64,000 nt of DNA, from NCBI RefSeq assembly GCF_000739085.1, contig NZ_CP009110.1:372001-436000 (forward strand), written 5' to 3'. A program made the translations under genes and the position numbers. Shown one piece after another: positions 48,819-56,470 of this stretch. Position 1 is the first letter of the stretch, and every line of letters begins with the position of its first letter. The notes beneath the pieces are model-generated. The model worked only from the letters and a program-made list of their open reading frames with translations, was not told the DNA's origin and did not search any database. The DNA comes from Amycolatopsis methanolica 239 (lineage in GTDB: Bacteria; Actinomycetota; Actinomycetes; Mycobacteriales; Pseudonocardiaceae).

Positions 48819-49625
48819 ATGACGGTTATCGCGGTTCTCGGGGCGGGGAAGATCGGTGAGGCGCTGCTGGCGGGCCTGCTGCAGGGCGGTCGCAGTGCCG
48901 AGGAGCTGCTGTTCACCGAACGCCACCCGGAACGCGCCGCCGAGCTGACCGAGCGCTACGGCATCGCCGGGGTGGAGGTCGCCGAGGCGGCCAAGCGCGC
49001 CGACGTGCTCGTCGTCGCCGTCAAGCCGCAGGACATCGAGCCCGTACTGGCCGAGCTGGCGCCGCTGGTCGGGCCGGGCTCGCTGGTCGTGTCGCTGTGC
49101 GCGGGCCTGCCCACCAGCCTCTACGAACGGCGGCTGCCGGACGGCGTGCCGGTCGTGCGGGTCATGCCCAACACGCCGATGGTCGTCGGCGAGGCGATGA
49201 GCGCCGTGTCGCCCGGCAAGCACGCCACCCCCGAGCACGTCGCCCTGGTGAAGGAGATGCTCGCCACCGTCGGTCAGGTCGTCGAGGTGCCCGAGGCGCA
49301 GCAGGACGCCGTCACCGCGCTGTCCGGGTCCGGGCCCGCGTACTTCTTCTTCCTGGTCGAGGCCATGATCGACGCCGGCATCCTGCTCGGACTGCCCCGC
49401 GCGGTGGCGGAGAAGCTGATCATCCAGTCCGCCGTGGGCGCCGCGAAGATGCTCGCCGAGACCGACGAGCACCCGGTGATCCTGCGCGAGGCCGTCACGT
49501 CCCCCGCGGGCACCACGATCAACGCGATCCGCGAACTGGAGAAGCACGGCGTGCGGGCCGCGCTGCTGGCGGCCATCGAGGCGGCCCGGGACCGGTCCGT
49601 CGAACTCGGCAAAGCCCACGAATAA
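48819..49625 (+). CDS. proC: Pyrroline-5-carboxylate reductase
   Basis: A 268-residue enzyme reducing P5C to proline with NAD(P)H. IAVLGAGKIGEALLAGLL is the dinucleotide motif, ADVLVVAVKPQDI and VRVMPNTPMVVGEAMSAV follow, and VTALSGSGPAYFFFLVEAMIDAGILLGL with HPVILREAVTSPAGTTINAIRELEKHGVRAALLAAIEAA is the family C-terminal signature. Position matches Rv0500. ATG 48819 lies 23 bp after the thioesterase stop. Confidence 0.95.
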   Translation: MTVIAVLGAGKIGEALLAGLLQGGRSAEELLFTERHPERAAELTERYGIAGVEVAEAAKRADVLVVAVKPQDIEPVLAELAPLVGPGSLVVSLCAGLPTSLYERRLPDGVPVVRVMPNTPMVVGEAMSAVSPGKHATPEHVALVKEMLATVGQVVEVPEAQQDAVTALSGSGPAYFFFLVEAMIDAGILLGLPRAVAEKLIIQSAVGAAKMLAETDEHPVILREAVTSPAGTTINAIRELEKHGVRAALLAAIEAARDRSVELGKAHE

Positions 49626-49814
49626 GACCGCTCGCACCGCGTCTGACTAGGCCGAACGGGCTCCGCCGAGTGGGCTCTTTCGCGGGAAAGTACCGGCCGG
49701 GCGTCGCATTGGCCCCAGGTGTCCCGCTACCCTCAAGGGTGAAGCACGTGCGTGTCGGTACCGCCCGGTGGGGAAGCCGAGCGGCACGGCACGTGTCGAA
49801 GGGCACGGTGACGT

Positions 49815-50027
49815 ATGCCGTCGAACAACAAGGACGTGCCCGCCGTCGGGCAGGTCCAGTTCCTGACGGTCGCCGAGGTGGCCTCGCTGATGCGGGTCTC
49901 CAAGATGACCGTCTACCGGCTCGTGCACTCGGGCGAGCTACCGGCCGTTCGCGTCGGCAAGTCGTTCCGGGTGCCCGAGAAGGCAGTCCACGAATACCTG
50001 GAGAGCGCCTACTTCGATGTGGGCTAG
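49815..50027 (+). CDS. Excisionase-type small HTH protein (Rv0500A-like)
   Basis: A 70-residue MerR/excisionase-like DNA-binding protein: FLTVAEVASLMRVSKMTVYRLVHSGELPAVRVGKSFRVPEKAVHEYL covers almost the entire chain. It lies between proC and bS22, as in mycobacteria. The 189-bp gap upstream holds its promoter. The target is unknown; the fold is the same as BldC-like developmental regulators. Confidence 0.85.
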   Translation: MPSNNKDVPAVGQVQFLTVAEVASLMRVSKMTVYRLVHSGELPAVRVGKSFRVPEKAVHEYLESAYFDVG

Positions 50028-50221
50028 GCGGGAAGCGGCGGAGCCGTTGCTCTTGCACGCGGGCAACCGGCACCGCCGCGGGTTCTGAGGTGGTTCCTCG
50101 CAAGGACAGCGCCGACGTGGTGAACTGGCGTTCATGAGGAGGCGATCCCACAGCGAGGGGCCGCCTCAGGTTCCGCTCCCGCACCGTTGAGCAAGCTGCC
50201 TCGATCCGTCCATTAGGCCGG

Positions 50222-50257
50222 GGGCCCGCGCTGGTGCGCGGGCCCGCCCGGTAACCT
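50222..50257 (+). promoter_or_regulatory. Hairpin and -10 element before bS22
   Basis: GGGCCCGCG (50222-50230) pairs with CGCGGGCCC (50237-50245) around CTGGTG and may end transcription from the HTH gene. TAACCT (50252-50257) is a good -10 candidate for the downstream bS22 gene, leaving a leader of about 80 nt. Nothing else was recognised in the spacer 50028-50344. Confidence 0.45.
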
Positions 50258-50344
50258 TAAAGGCCGCTCGTGCCTGTAGCGCTTCAACTCTTTGGACGTT
50301 GCGCTGGGCAGCGTGTGAAGCAGACGAAACGTGAAGGAGCACCT

Positions 50345-50446
50345 GTGGGCTCGGTGATCAAGAAGCGCCGCAAGCGCATGTCCAAGAAGAAGCACCGCAA
50401 GCTGCTGCGCCGGACGCGGATGCAGCGCCGCAAGCAGGGCAAGTAA
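50345..50446 (+). CDS. Ribosomal protein bS22 (AURKAIP1/COX24-domain peptide)
   Basis: A 33-residue, extremely basic peptide beginning [19 protein letters not shown] and ending RRKQGK, starting at GTG 50345 with GGAG six bases upstream. It matches mycobacterial Rv0500B, identified as the small-subunit protein bS22 near the decoding centre. It is too short for usual ORF filters. A terminator follows 24 bp later. Confidence 0.9.
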   Translation: MGSVIKKRRKRMSKKKHRKLLRRTRMQRRKQGK

Positions 50447-50469
50447 ATCCTGCGCGAACGCCTCTTCAC

Positions 50470-50507
50470 GCGGCCCGTCCAGATCCTGGGCGGGCCGTGC
50501 GCTTTTT
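50470..50507 (+). terminator. Rho-independent terminator after bS22
   Basis: GGCCCGTCCAG (50472-50482) and CTGGGCGGGCC (50486-50496) pair with one G-U around ATC and are followed by a T5 run (50503-50507). Confidence 0.75.
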
Positions 50508-50637
50508 CCGGCGATCAGTGACCAAAGTCCCTGACCTGGGTTAATAGCGTGTTAGGCCTCCTGACTCCGGCCCGGGTCCGGGGTAGCATCGGCCACTGCC
50601 GCGAACTCCACATCCCACACCCTTGTCAGGGGGTTTC

Positions 50638-51663
50638 ATGGCGTCCAATGTCGTGCTGGTCACCGGGGTCGGCGGCGAACTCGGAGGCAGGCTACTGGTA
50701 CGGCTTGGCAACAACCCGGACCTGGAGCGGGTCATCGGCGTCGACACGGCGCCACCGCCCCGCAAGGTCCTGCAGCGCCTCGGTCACGCCGAGTTCGTCC
50801 GGGCCGACATCCGCAACCCGCTGATCGCCAAGGTCATCGACACCGCAGGCGTCGACACGGTCGTGCAGTGCTCGACCACCGTGCACCCGGCGGGCCCGGC
50901 CCGCCGCACGGCGATCAAGGAAGTCAACGTCATCGGCACGATGCGCCTGCTCGCCGCCTGCCAGCGCGCGCCCCGGGTGCGCAAGCTCGTCGTGAAGTCC
51001 ACCGCCGCCGTGTACGGCGCCGGGCCCCGCTCCCCGGCCGTCTTCACCGAGGACTCCGACCTGATCCCGACCTCGTCGAGCGGCTACGCCAAGGACGCCG
51101 TCGAGATGGAGGGCTACGTGCGGGGCCTGGCCCGCCGCAGGCCCGACCTCACCATCACCACCACCCGCTTCACCAACGTCATCGGGCCGGACGTCGACAC
51201 CGTGCTGGCCCGCTACTTCGCGCTCCCGGCCGTGCCGACCGTGCTCGGCTACGACGCGCGCCTGCAGCTGCTCCATTCGTCGGACGCGCTGGCGATCCTG
51301 GAGAAGGCGACCCTGGAAGACAAGCCGGGCGTGTTCAACGCCGGCGGCGACGGGGTACTCACATTGTCTCAAGCGATCCGGCGCGCGGGCCGGGTCGAGC
51401 TGCCGGTGCCGCGGGCCATGGTGGGCACGGTGGCCAAGATGCTGCGTGGCGCGAGGGTGGACTTCTCGCCGGACCAGGTGCGCCTGCTCAACTACGGGCG
51501 GGTCGTCGACACGACGCGGCTGGCCGAGGTGTTCGGTTACCGGCCGCGGTGGTCCACGGAGGCGGCCTTCGACGACTACGTCACCGGGCGCGGTCTGCGG
51601 CCCGTGCTGGACGGTGGGCAGCTGGCCGAAGCGGCCGGGAAGGTGCTGGCGGCAGTCCGATGA
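50638..51663 (+). CDS. NAD-dependent epimerase/dehydratase (Rv0501/GalE2-like)
   Basis: A 341-residue extended SDR: VVLVTGVGGELGGRLLVRL (NAD motif), VVQCSTTVHPAGPARRTAIKEVNVIGTMRLL, KLVVKSTAAVYGAGPRSPAVF and SSSGYAKDAVEMEGYV, in which the YxxxK pair is at Tyr-Ala-Lys-Asp shifted, so catalytic competence is less certain. It sits in the order bS22-epimerase-acyltransferase as in M. tuberculosis (GalE2). The sugar substrate is not known. The upstream gap 50508-50637 holds no further feature. Confidence 0.82.
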   Translation: MASNVVLVTGVGGELGGRLLVRLGNNPDLERVIGVDTAPPPRKVLQRLGHAEFVRADIRNPLIAKVIDTAGVDTVVQCSTTVHPAGPARRTAIKEVNVIGTMRLLAACQRAPRVRKLVVKSTAAVYGAGPRSPAVFTEDSDLIPTSSSGYAKDAVEMEGYVRGLARRRPDLTITTTRFTNVIGPDVDTVLARYFALPAVPTVLGYDARLQLLHSSDALAILEKATLEDKPGVFNAGGDGVLTLSQAIRRAGRVELPVPRAMVGTVAKMLRGARVDFSPDQVRLLNYGRVVDTTRLAEVFGYRPRWSTEAAFDDYVTGRGLRPVLDGGQLAEAAGKVLAAVR

Positions 51664-51691
51664 ACGAAGAGAGGAAAGCGGGGCAAGACAA

Positions 51692-52684
51692 GTGACGACC
51701 AGCGCGCAAGCCCAGGTCATCCCCCTGCACGCACCCGGACGCGAGAAGCCGGCCGACGTCGAGGCGCACGCCGGGGAAGCCCCCGCCGACGCGCCCGTCG
51801 TGGCGTTCCCGACGAGGAGCGCGCCGGCCGAGGAGCCGCCTGCGCCGGAACGGGACGCGCTGAGCAGGTTCCTCGGGTTCCTGCGGCACCGGCTGACCGG
51901 TGATTACGACGTCGACGAGTTCGGGTTCGACCCGGAACTGACCGACAACCTGCTGCTGCCGCCGTTGCGGCTGCTGTACGAGAAGTACTTCCGGGTGACC
52001 ACGCACGGCGCGGAGAACCTCCCCGCCGACGGTGGCGCGCTCATCGTGTGCAACCACTCCGGCACGGTGCCGCTGGACGCGGTGATGACGGCGGTCGCCG
52101 TGCACGACGAGACGCCGGGGCACCGGCACCTGCGCATGCTCGGCGCGGACCTGGTGTTCCAGACGCCGCTGCTCGGGGCGCTGGCGCGCAAGACCGGCCA
52201 GACGCTGGCGTGCACGGCCGACGCGGAGCGGCTGCTGTGCTCGGGTGAGCTGGTCGGTGTGTGGCCGGAGGGCTACAAGGGCATCGGCAAGCCGTTCTCG
52301 GCGCGGTACCGGCTGCAGCGGTTCGGGCGTGGCGGGTTCGTGTCGGCGGCGCTGCGGACGCGGGTGCCGATCATCCCGTGCTCGATCGTCGGGGCTGAGG
52401 AGATCTACCCGAAGATCGGCGACCTGAAGCCGCTGGCCCGCCTGCTCGGGCTGCCGTACTTCCCGGTGACGCCGTTCTTCCCGCTGCTCGGGCCGCTGGG
52501 CGCGATCCCGCTGCCGACGAAGTGGCACATCGAGTTCGGGGAGCCCATCCGGACCGACGGTTTCGCCGATGAGGACCTCGACGACCCGATGCTGGTGTTC
52601 TCGCTGACCGACCAGGTGCGCGAGTCCATCCAGACGACGCTGTACCGGAGGCTGGCGCACCGGCGGAGCGCGTTCAAGGACTGA
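51692..52684 (+). CDS. PlsC-type acyltransferase (Rv0502-like)
   Basis: A 330-residue lysophospholipid acyltransferase-family protein with a Pro/Ala-rich N-terminal extension (about residues 1-60) and the conserved NHSGTVPLDAVM (acyltransferase motif I variant, His-x4-Asp broken by PL), VWPEGYKGIGKPF (motif III) and VPIIPCSIVGAEEIYPKI. It is presumably a membrane-associated glycerolipid acyltransferase. An 11-codon mini-ORF (ATG 51660) bridges the epimerase stop and the GTG 51692 start and may couple translation. Confidence 0.8.
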   Translation: MTTSAQAQVIPLHAPGREKPADVEAHAGEAPADAPVVAFPTRSAPAEEPPAPERDALSRFLGFLRHRLTGDYDVDEFGFDPELTDNLLLPPLRLLYEKYFRVTTHGAENLPADGGALIVCNHSGTVPLDAVMTAVAVHDETPGHRHLRMLGADLVFQTPLLGALARKTGQTLACTADAERLLCSGELVGVWPEGYKGIGKPFSARYRLQRFGRGGFVSAALRTRVPIIPCSIVGAEEIYPKIGDLKPLARLLGLPYFPVTPFFPLLGPLGAIPLPTKWHIEFGEPIRTDGFADEDLDDPMLVFSLTDQVRESIQTTLYRRLAHRRSAFKD

Positions 52685-52708
52685 GCGGATCCGTGCCATC
52701 CTGGTGGC

Positions 52709-52840
52709 ATGGGGTTGATCAAGCGGATCGGGTACGTGGTGGGCCGCGCCGTCGGCGAGGTGCTGAAGCTGGCGAACCTGGTCACCGGCATCCCAGCCGG
52801 TGGGTCGACGCAGAACCGGCGCGCCCAGCGACGGCCGTAG
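52709..52840 (+). CDS. Small basic hypothetical protein
   Basis: A 43-codon frame starting MGLIKRIGYVVGRAVGEVLK, with an amphipathic helix, then LANLVTGIPAGGS and the basic tail QNRRAQRRP. It begins 24 bp after the acyltransferase stop, in the same direction, and may be membrane-associated. There is no clear Shine-Dalgarno. It is kept as plausible on position and composition. Confidence 0.45.
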   Translation: MGLIKRIGYVVGRAVGEVLKLANLVTGIPAGGSTQNRRAQRRP

Positions 52841-52920
52841 GTTCGCCACACCCGCTTCGGCGAGCCGATTTTCACCGGAGCGGTCAACACGCCAGCTTCG
52901 GGCGTCGGTCCCTGCTGGGC

Positions 52921-53811
52921 TCAGCGGCGGCGGTAGGCCATTCCGGCTGCCACGGCGCCGGCCAGTGCGCCCGCGCCCAGCACCGACGGCACCCCGATTT
53001 TCGCGGCCTTGCGGCCGGTCCGGAAGTCGCGGATCTCCCAGCCACGGGCGCGCGCCACCTCGCGCAGGCCGGCGTCCGGGTTGACCGCCACGGCCGTGCC
53101 GCACACCGACAGCATCGGGATGTCGTTCGACGAGTCCGAGTACGCCGTGCAGCGCCGCAGGTTCAGGCCCTCCCGCGCGGCCAGCGCCCGCACCGCGTGC
53201 GCCTTCGCCCGGCCGTGCAGCAGGTCGCCCACCAGGCGACCGGTGTAGACGCCGTCCACGTGCTCGGCCACCGTGCCCAGCGCGCCGGTCAGCCCGAGCC
53301 GCCGGGAGATGATCGCCGCGAGTTCGACCGGCGTCGCCGTCACCAGCCACACCCGCTGGCCCGCATTGAGGTGCATCTCGGCGAGCGCGCGCGTGCCCGA
53401 CCAGATCTTGTCGGCCATCAGCTCGTCGTAGATCTCTTCGCCGACCTGGTTCATCTCGGCGACCGTCTTGCCGGCGACGAACGACAGCGCCTGCTCCCGG
53501 CTGGACTGCACGCCGCTGTGCGACTCGCGCCCGCCGACCCGGAACTTGATCTGCTGCCAGGCGAACCCGGCGAGATCGGAGGTCGTGAAGTACTTGCGCG
53601 CGGCGAGACCGCGGGCGAAGTGGAAGATCGACGCGCCCATCATCATCGTGTTGTCGACGTCGAAGAACGCGGCCGCGGTCAGGTCCGGCGGGGCCGGCGG
53701 CACGTCGAGCTGGGACTCCATGGCCACGGCGGCGTCGGCCGACGCCTCGCCGGCCATCTCGGCGAGCCGCTCGCGTTCCGGGCCGTCACCCCTGCTGCGC
53801 CACACGCACAC
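52921..53811 (-). CDS. HAD-family hydrolase (SerB1/Rv0505c-like)
   Basis: A 296-residue HAD-IB phosphatase: [30 protein letters not shown] is motif I (nucleophile in DVDNT), [15 protein letters not shown] is motif [11 protein letters not shown] supplies the Lys of motif III and [30 protein letters not shown] is motif IV. A C-terminal helix, [20 protein letters not shown], suggests membrane association. In mycobacteria it is named SerB1, but activity on phosphoserine is not certain. Start is at 53811; later starts are possible. Confidence 0.85.
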   Translation of the reverse strand: MCVWRSRGDGPERERLAEMAGEASADAAVAMESQLDVPPAPPDLTAAAFFDVDNTMMMGASIFHFARGLAARKYFTTSDLAGFAWQQIKFRVGGRESHSGVQSSREQALSFVAGKTVAEMNQVGEEIYDELMADKIWSGTRALAEMHLNAGQRVWLVTATPVELAAIISRRLGLTGALGTVAEHVDGVYTGRLVGDLLHGRAKAHAVRALAAREGLNLRRCTAYSDSSNDIPMLSVCGTAVAVNPDAGLREVARARGWEIRDFRTGRKAAKIGVPSVLGAGALAGAVAAGMAYRRR

Positions 53812-54231
53812 CGCCTCCTGCGCTCGTCCCTGGGGTCAGCGTAGCGAGGACGTCGGGGATCGGGATCAGGCGATCCCTCCGGAACGGACACCGGTGGGCT
53901 TCGATCGGGGCACTGACCGCGCACCGGGGGAAACCACCTTGCCAGCAGCACTACTCGGGCTGCTCAGCGTGCCCGTGCATGTCCTGATGCGGTGGCCGCG
54001 CGTGGTCGCTTCGCGCCGGGTGCCGGGTGCCGGGTGTGACCGCGCGGTGGTCTTCGGCATGCTGCACGAGGTGCTGCTGCTCACGGGGACCTGCGGGCCG
54101 CGGGGCCCGCGAGCCGACGTTGAACCAGCTGTTCGGCCACAACCTGCTGGTGGTCAGCGCGCCGCGGGGGTTGCGGCTGCCGTTCGTGGTGTTCCGCGCC
54201 CAGCGGGGCGGGCCGGGGTAACCTCGGTGGC
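53812..54231. other. Spacer without a supported gene
   Basis: No convincing gene is seen between the HAD phosphatase and the riboswitch. A plus-strand segment near 54120-54221 (reading LNQLFGHNLLVVSAPRGLRLPF) looks mildly protein-like but lacks a start, length or family and may be a relic. TAACCT at 54219-54224 is a -10 candidate for the riboswitch transcript. Confidence 0.4.
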
Positions 54232-54245
54232 GGTGGCGCGCCACC

Positions 54246-54282
54246 CCGGACGAGCCGTCGTACCCGGCAGGACAAGACGACG
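54246..54282 (+). promoter_or_regulatory. Guanidine-III (ykkC-III) riboswitch
   Basis: The sequence begins CCGGACGAG, has CGTCGT (54256-54261) pairing with ACGACG (54277-54282), a loop containing ACCCGG, and AGGACAAG before the closing strand. The 5' CCGG can pair with the loop CCGG as the pseudoknot. This layout and the invariant CCGGACGAG, TACCCGG and GGACAAGACG segments match the guanidine-III aptamer known from Thermobifida fusca. A 14-bp palindrome, GGTGGCGCGCCACC (54232-54245), lies just upstream. The aptamer ends about 36 nt before the start codon of an SMR exporter, so translation control by ligand is expected. Confidence 0.88.
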
Positions 54283-54318
54283 TGGGAGGACGTCGGTTTT
54301 CGTTCGGAGGTTTCTGTC

Positions 54319-54633
54319 GTGGCGTGGATCGTGCTCATCGTGTCCGGAATCCTGGAAACCGTCTGGGCCGCGGCGTTGAACGCGGCGCGCGGCTTCACCA
54401 GGGTCGGACCGAGCGTGTTGTTCGTCGTCGCGCTGGTCGCCAGCATGGCCGGGCTCTCCTACGCGATGCGGTCGATCCCGATCGGCACCGGGTACGCCGT
54501 GTGGGTGGGCATCGGCGCGGTCGGCACCGCCGTGTACGGCATGGTCGCGCTCGGCGAACCGGCCACCGCGGCCCGCCTGGTGTGCCTCGGGCTGATCGTC
54601 GCCGGCGTGGTCGGCCTGAAGGTCCTGCACTAG
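54319..54633 (+). CDS. SMR-family guanidinium exporter (Gdx/SugE type)
   Basis: A 104-residue four-helix protein: MAWIVLIVSGILETVWAAALN with the proton/substrate Glu13, then SVLFVVALVASMAGLSYAMRSIPIGTGYAVWVGIGAVGTAVYGM and a final helix. The GTGYAVWVGIGAVG segment and the absence of EmrE-type aromatic residues fit the Gdx subclass, which exchanges guanidinium for protons. The upstream guanidine-III aptamer supports this. GGAGG eight bases before the GTG is the Shine-Dalgarno. The 3' end overlaps the convergent DUF5667 gene by 4 bp. Confidence 0.9.
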   Translation: MAWIVLIVSGILETVWAAALNAARGFTRVGPSVLFVVALVASMAGLSYAMRSIPIGTGYAVWVGIGAVGTAVYGMVALGEPATAARLVCLGLIVAGVVGLKVLH

Positions 54634-55628
54634 CCGATGCCGAGCCCCGGCAGGCCGGGGATCAGCGGCGGGATCGAGATCGGCGGCGGTGGCGTCGTGG
54701 TCGACGGCGTGGGGAGCCGGGTGCTGGTCGGCGCGCTGATCGGCGGCGGCAGGACCGTCGGCGTAGATCCGGTGCTCGACGGGGGCAGCGGGCCGGTCGC
54801 GCTGGGCACGACCGGTGCGCTGCTGCCGGGAGCGGTCGGCGTCGTGGCGATCTCCACCGGCGGCGGGGACACCGTGCTCACCGGCGGCAGCGGCGCGCCC
54901 GACGGGACCCCGAGCAGCGCGTCCGGCGGCACGACGCACTCGCCGGTGGCCGGGACCGCGCCCAGGTCGTCCGCCTCGCCGGTGGTGATGCGGTAGCAGG
55001 ACAGCCGCGCGGTCAGTGCCGCCGCCCGTGCGTCGATGCGGTTGAGCAGCGTCCCGGCCTGCGTGAACCCGTTGCGGGCGCCGTCCGGCACGTCGAGGGC
55101 GGCGAGCTTGTCCGCCTGCTCGCTCGCCCACGTCCGCAGCTGGTCCAGCCGGGCCGTGTCGCCCTGTACGCCGAGCACCGTGAGCTGCGCCGTCCCGGCC
55201 GTCGCCTCCGCGGCGAATGCCGACAACAATGTCAGAAAGCCGCTGGTGTTCGCCGACGGCATCGCGGCGAGTTCGTCCAGCCGGTTCGACGCGAACTGCA
55301 GGTGCTTGGCCCCGCGCGCGGCCTCGTCGAAGGTGAGTTGCAGCTCGGCGTCCTCGCTCGCCAGCTTCATGCCGTAGAGCGGGTCGCCGGGCAGCGAGCC
55401 GCGGGAGAGCAGCAGGCCGACCCCGCCGACGAAGACGATCAGCGCGGCCGCGGCGGCGAGGACGGTCGCCAGCGCGCGGCGCCGCCTGCTGGGTTCCGGC
55501 TCCAGCTTCCGCGAGATCTCGGCGCGGATCCGCGCCTTCGTGTCGTCGTCCGGTTCGGCGGCGCGACCGAGCCCGCGGAGCCCGGAGATGACTTCCAGCT
55601 CGCGCGCCGTCCACCGGTGCTCGTCCAC
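54630..55628 (-). CDS. DUF5667 membrane protein, putative anti-sigma partner
   Basis: A 332-residue protein. An acidic/basic cytosolic N-terminus (about residues 1-50, with ELEVISGLRGLG) leads to one membrane helix (LATVLAAAAALIVFVGGVGLLL). The DUF5667 region follows, with DPLYGMKLASEDAELQLTFDEAARGAKHLQFASNRLDEL, then a long Pro/Thr/Ser-rich tail outside the membrane. It sits directly after a BldN-like sigma factor, the place where membrane anti-sigma factors usually lie, so a role in holding the sigma factor is inferred. Confidence 0.75.
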   Translation of the reverse strand: MDEHRWTARELEVISGLRGLGRAAEPDDDTKARIRAEISRKLEPEPSRRRRALATVLAAAAALIVFVGGVGLLLSRGSLPGDPLYGMKLASEDAELQLTFDEAARGAKHLQFASNRLDELAAMPSANTSGFLTLLSAFAAEATAGTAQLTVLGVQGDTARLDQLRTWASEQADKLAALDVPDGARNGFTQAGTLLNRIDARAAALTARLSCYRITTGEADDLGAVPATGECVVPPDALLGVPSGAPLPPVSTVSPPPVEIATTPTAPGSSAPVVPSATGPLPPSSTGSTPTVLPPPISAPTSTRLPTPSTTTPPPPISIPPLIPGLPGLGIG

Positions 55629-55667
55629 ACCTGCTGCAACGACGCAAACCGTCCGGTTGTTACGCGT

Positions 55668-56315
55668 TCAGCGCCACGCGTTCGGGAGGAGCTGGGCGAG
55701 CTTGCGCACCGCGCGGTGCTGCAACGCCTTGATGGCGCCCTCGTTGCGCTTCATGATCTGCGCCGTTTCGGCCAGCGACAGCCCCTGGATGAAGCGCAGG
55801 ACGATGCATTCCCGCTGGTCGTCGCCCAGTCCGGCGATCGCGGACAGCAGCGCGTCGCGCGTCGCGCTGGTGACCGCCTGCTGCTCCGGTCCCGGATCGG
55901 CGCCCGAGGGCGCGGCGAACGGCGCGGTGCCCGAGCCGGTCACCTCGTCGGTGACCACCTCGAGCTTGTACCGGCTGGACTTGAGGTGGTCGAGCACGAT
56001 GTTGCGGGCGATGGTGACGAACCAGGCGCCCACGTCGCGGCCCTGGTAGCTGACCGACGAGATGCGCCGCAGCGCCCGCAGGAACGTCTCGCTCGTGATG
56101 TCCTCGGCGAGTTCGCGGTCGCTGAGGCGGAAGTACACGTAGCGGTACACGACGTCGACGTACTGGTCGTAGAGCGCGCCGAAGGCGGCGGTGTCACCCT
56201 GCTGGGCAGCGCGGACCAGGGCCCACGGCCCCGCCTGCTCGTCCGGCACCTCGTGCACGCGGGTGACCGTGCCGACGTGCAGACCCGCAGGGCGGGCGGC
56301 AAGCCAGTTCGTCAC
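55668..56315 (-). CDS. ECF sigma factor, BldN-like
   Basis: A 215-residue sigma factor with an N-terminal extension before region 2 (LVRAAQQGDTAAFGALYDQYVDVVYRYVYFRLSDRELAEDITSETFLRALRRI) and region 4 (LGDDQRECIVLRFIQGLSLAETAQIMKRNEGAIKALQHRAVRKLAQ). The sequence type matches BldN/AdsA sigma factors controlling surface and developmental genes in Streptomyces. GTG 56313-56315 follows AAGGAG. Downstream on the same strand is the DUF5667 gene. A palindrome, CGGGTA/TACCCG (56374-56387), lies 59 bp upstream. Confidence 0.85.
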   Translation of the reverse strand: MTNWLAARPAGLHVGTVTRVHEVPDEQAGPWALVRAAQQGDTAAFGALYDQYVDVVYRYVYFRLSDRELAEDITSETFLRALRRISSVSYQGRDVGAWFVTIARNIVLDHLKSSRYKLEVVTDEVTGSGTAPFAAPSGADPGPEQQAVTSATRDALLSAIAGLGDDQRECIVLRFIQGLSLAETAQIMKRNEGAIKALQHRAVRKLAQLLPNAWR

Positions 56316-56373
56316 GGCGACTCCTTCGTCCGACCCGAGTGATCATCACCACTACGACGCGAGAAGCAGCATA

Positions 56374-56387
56374 CGGGTAGTTACCCG
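56374..56387. promoter_or_regulatory. Palindrome upstream of the BldN-like sigma factor
   Basis: CGGGTA-GT-TACCCG is a perfect 14-bp inverted repeat in the 155-bp gap between the divergent sigma-factor and acyl-CoA synthetase genes. It may be an operator for either gene. Confidence 0.4.
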
Positions 56388-56470
56388 GAAGTAGGTAGTG
56401 GCGGGGGTCTCGGAAGAGCGACGATCGCCGAGCTTCCCCATGACGGGGGAGCTGGTGCCACACTGACCCC

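Noticed and set aside
53468..54379. A 303-codon plus-strand frame across the HAD gene and the riboswitch.
   Set aside because: It is antisense to the HAD phosphatase, runs through the riboswitch and resembles no family.
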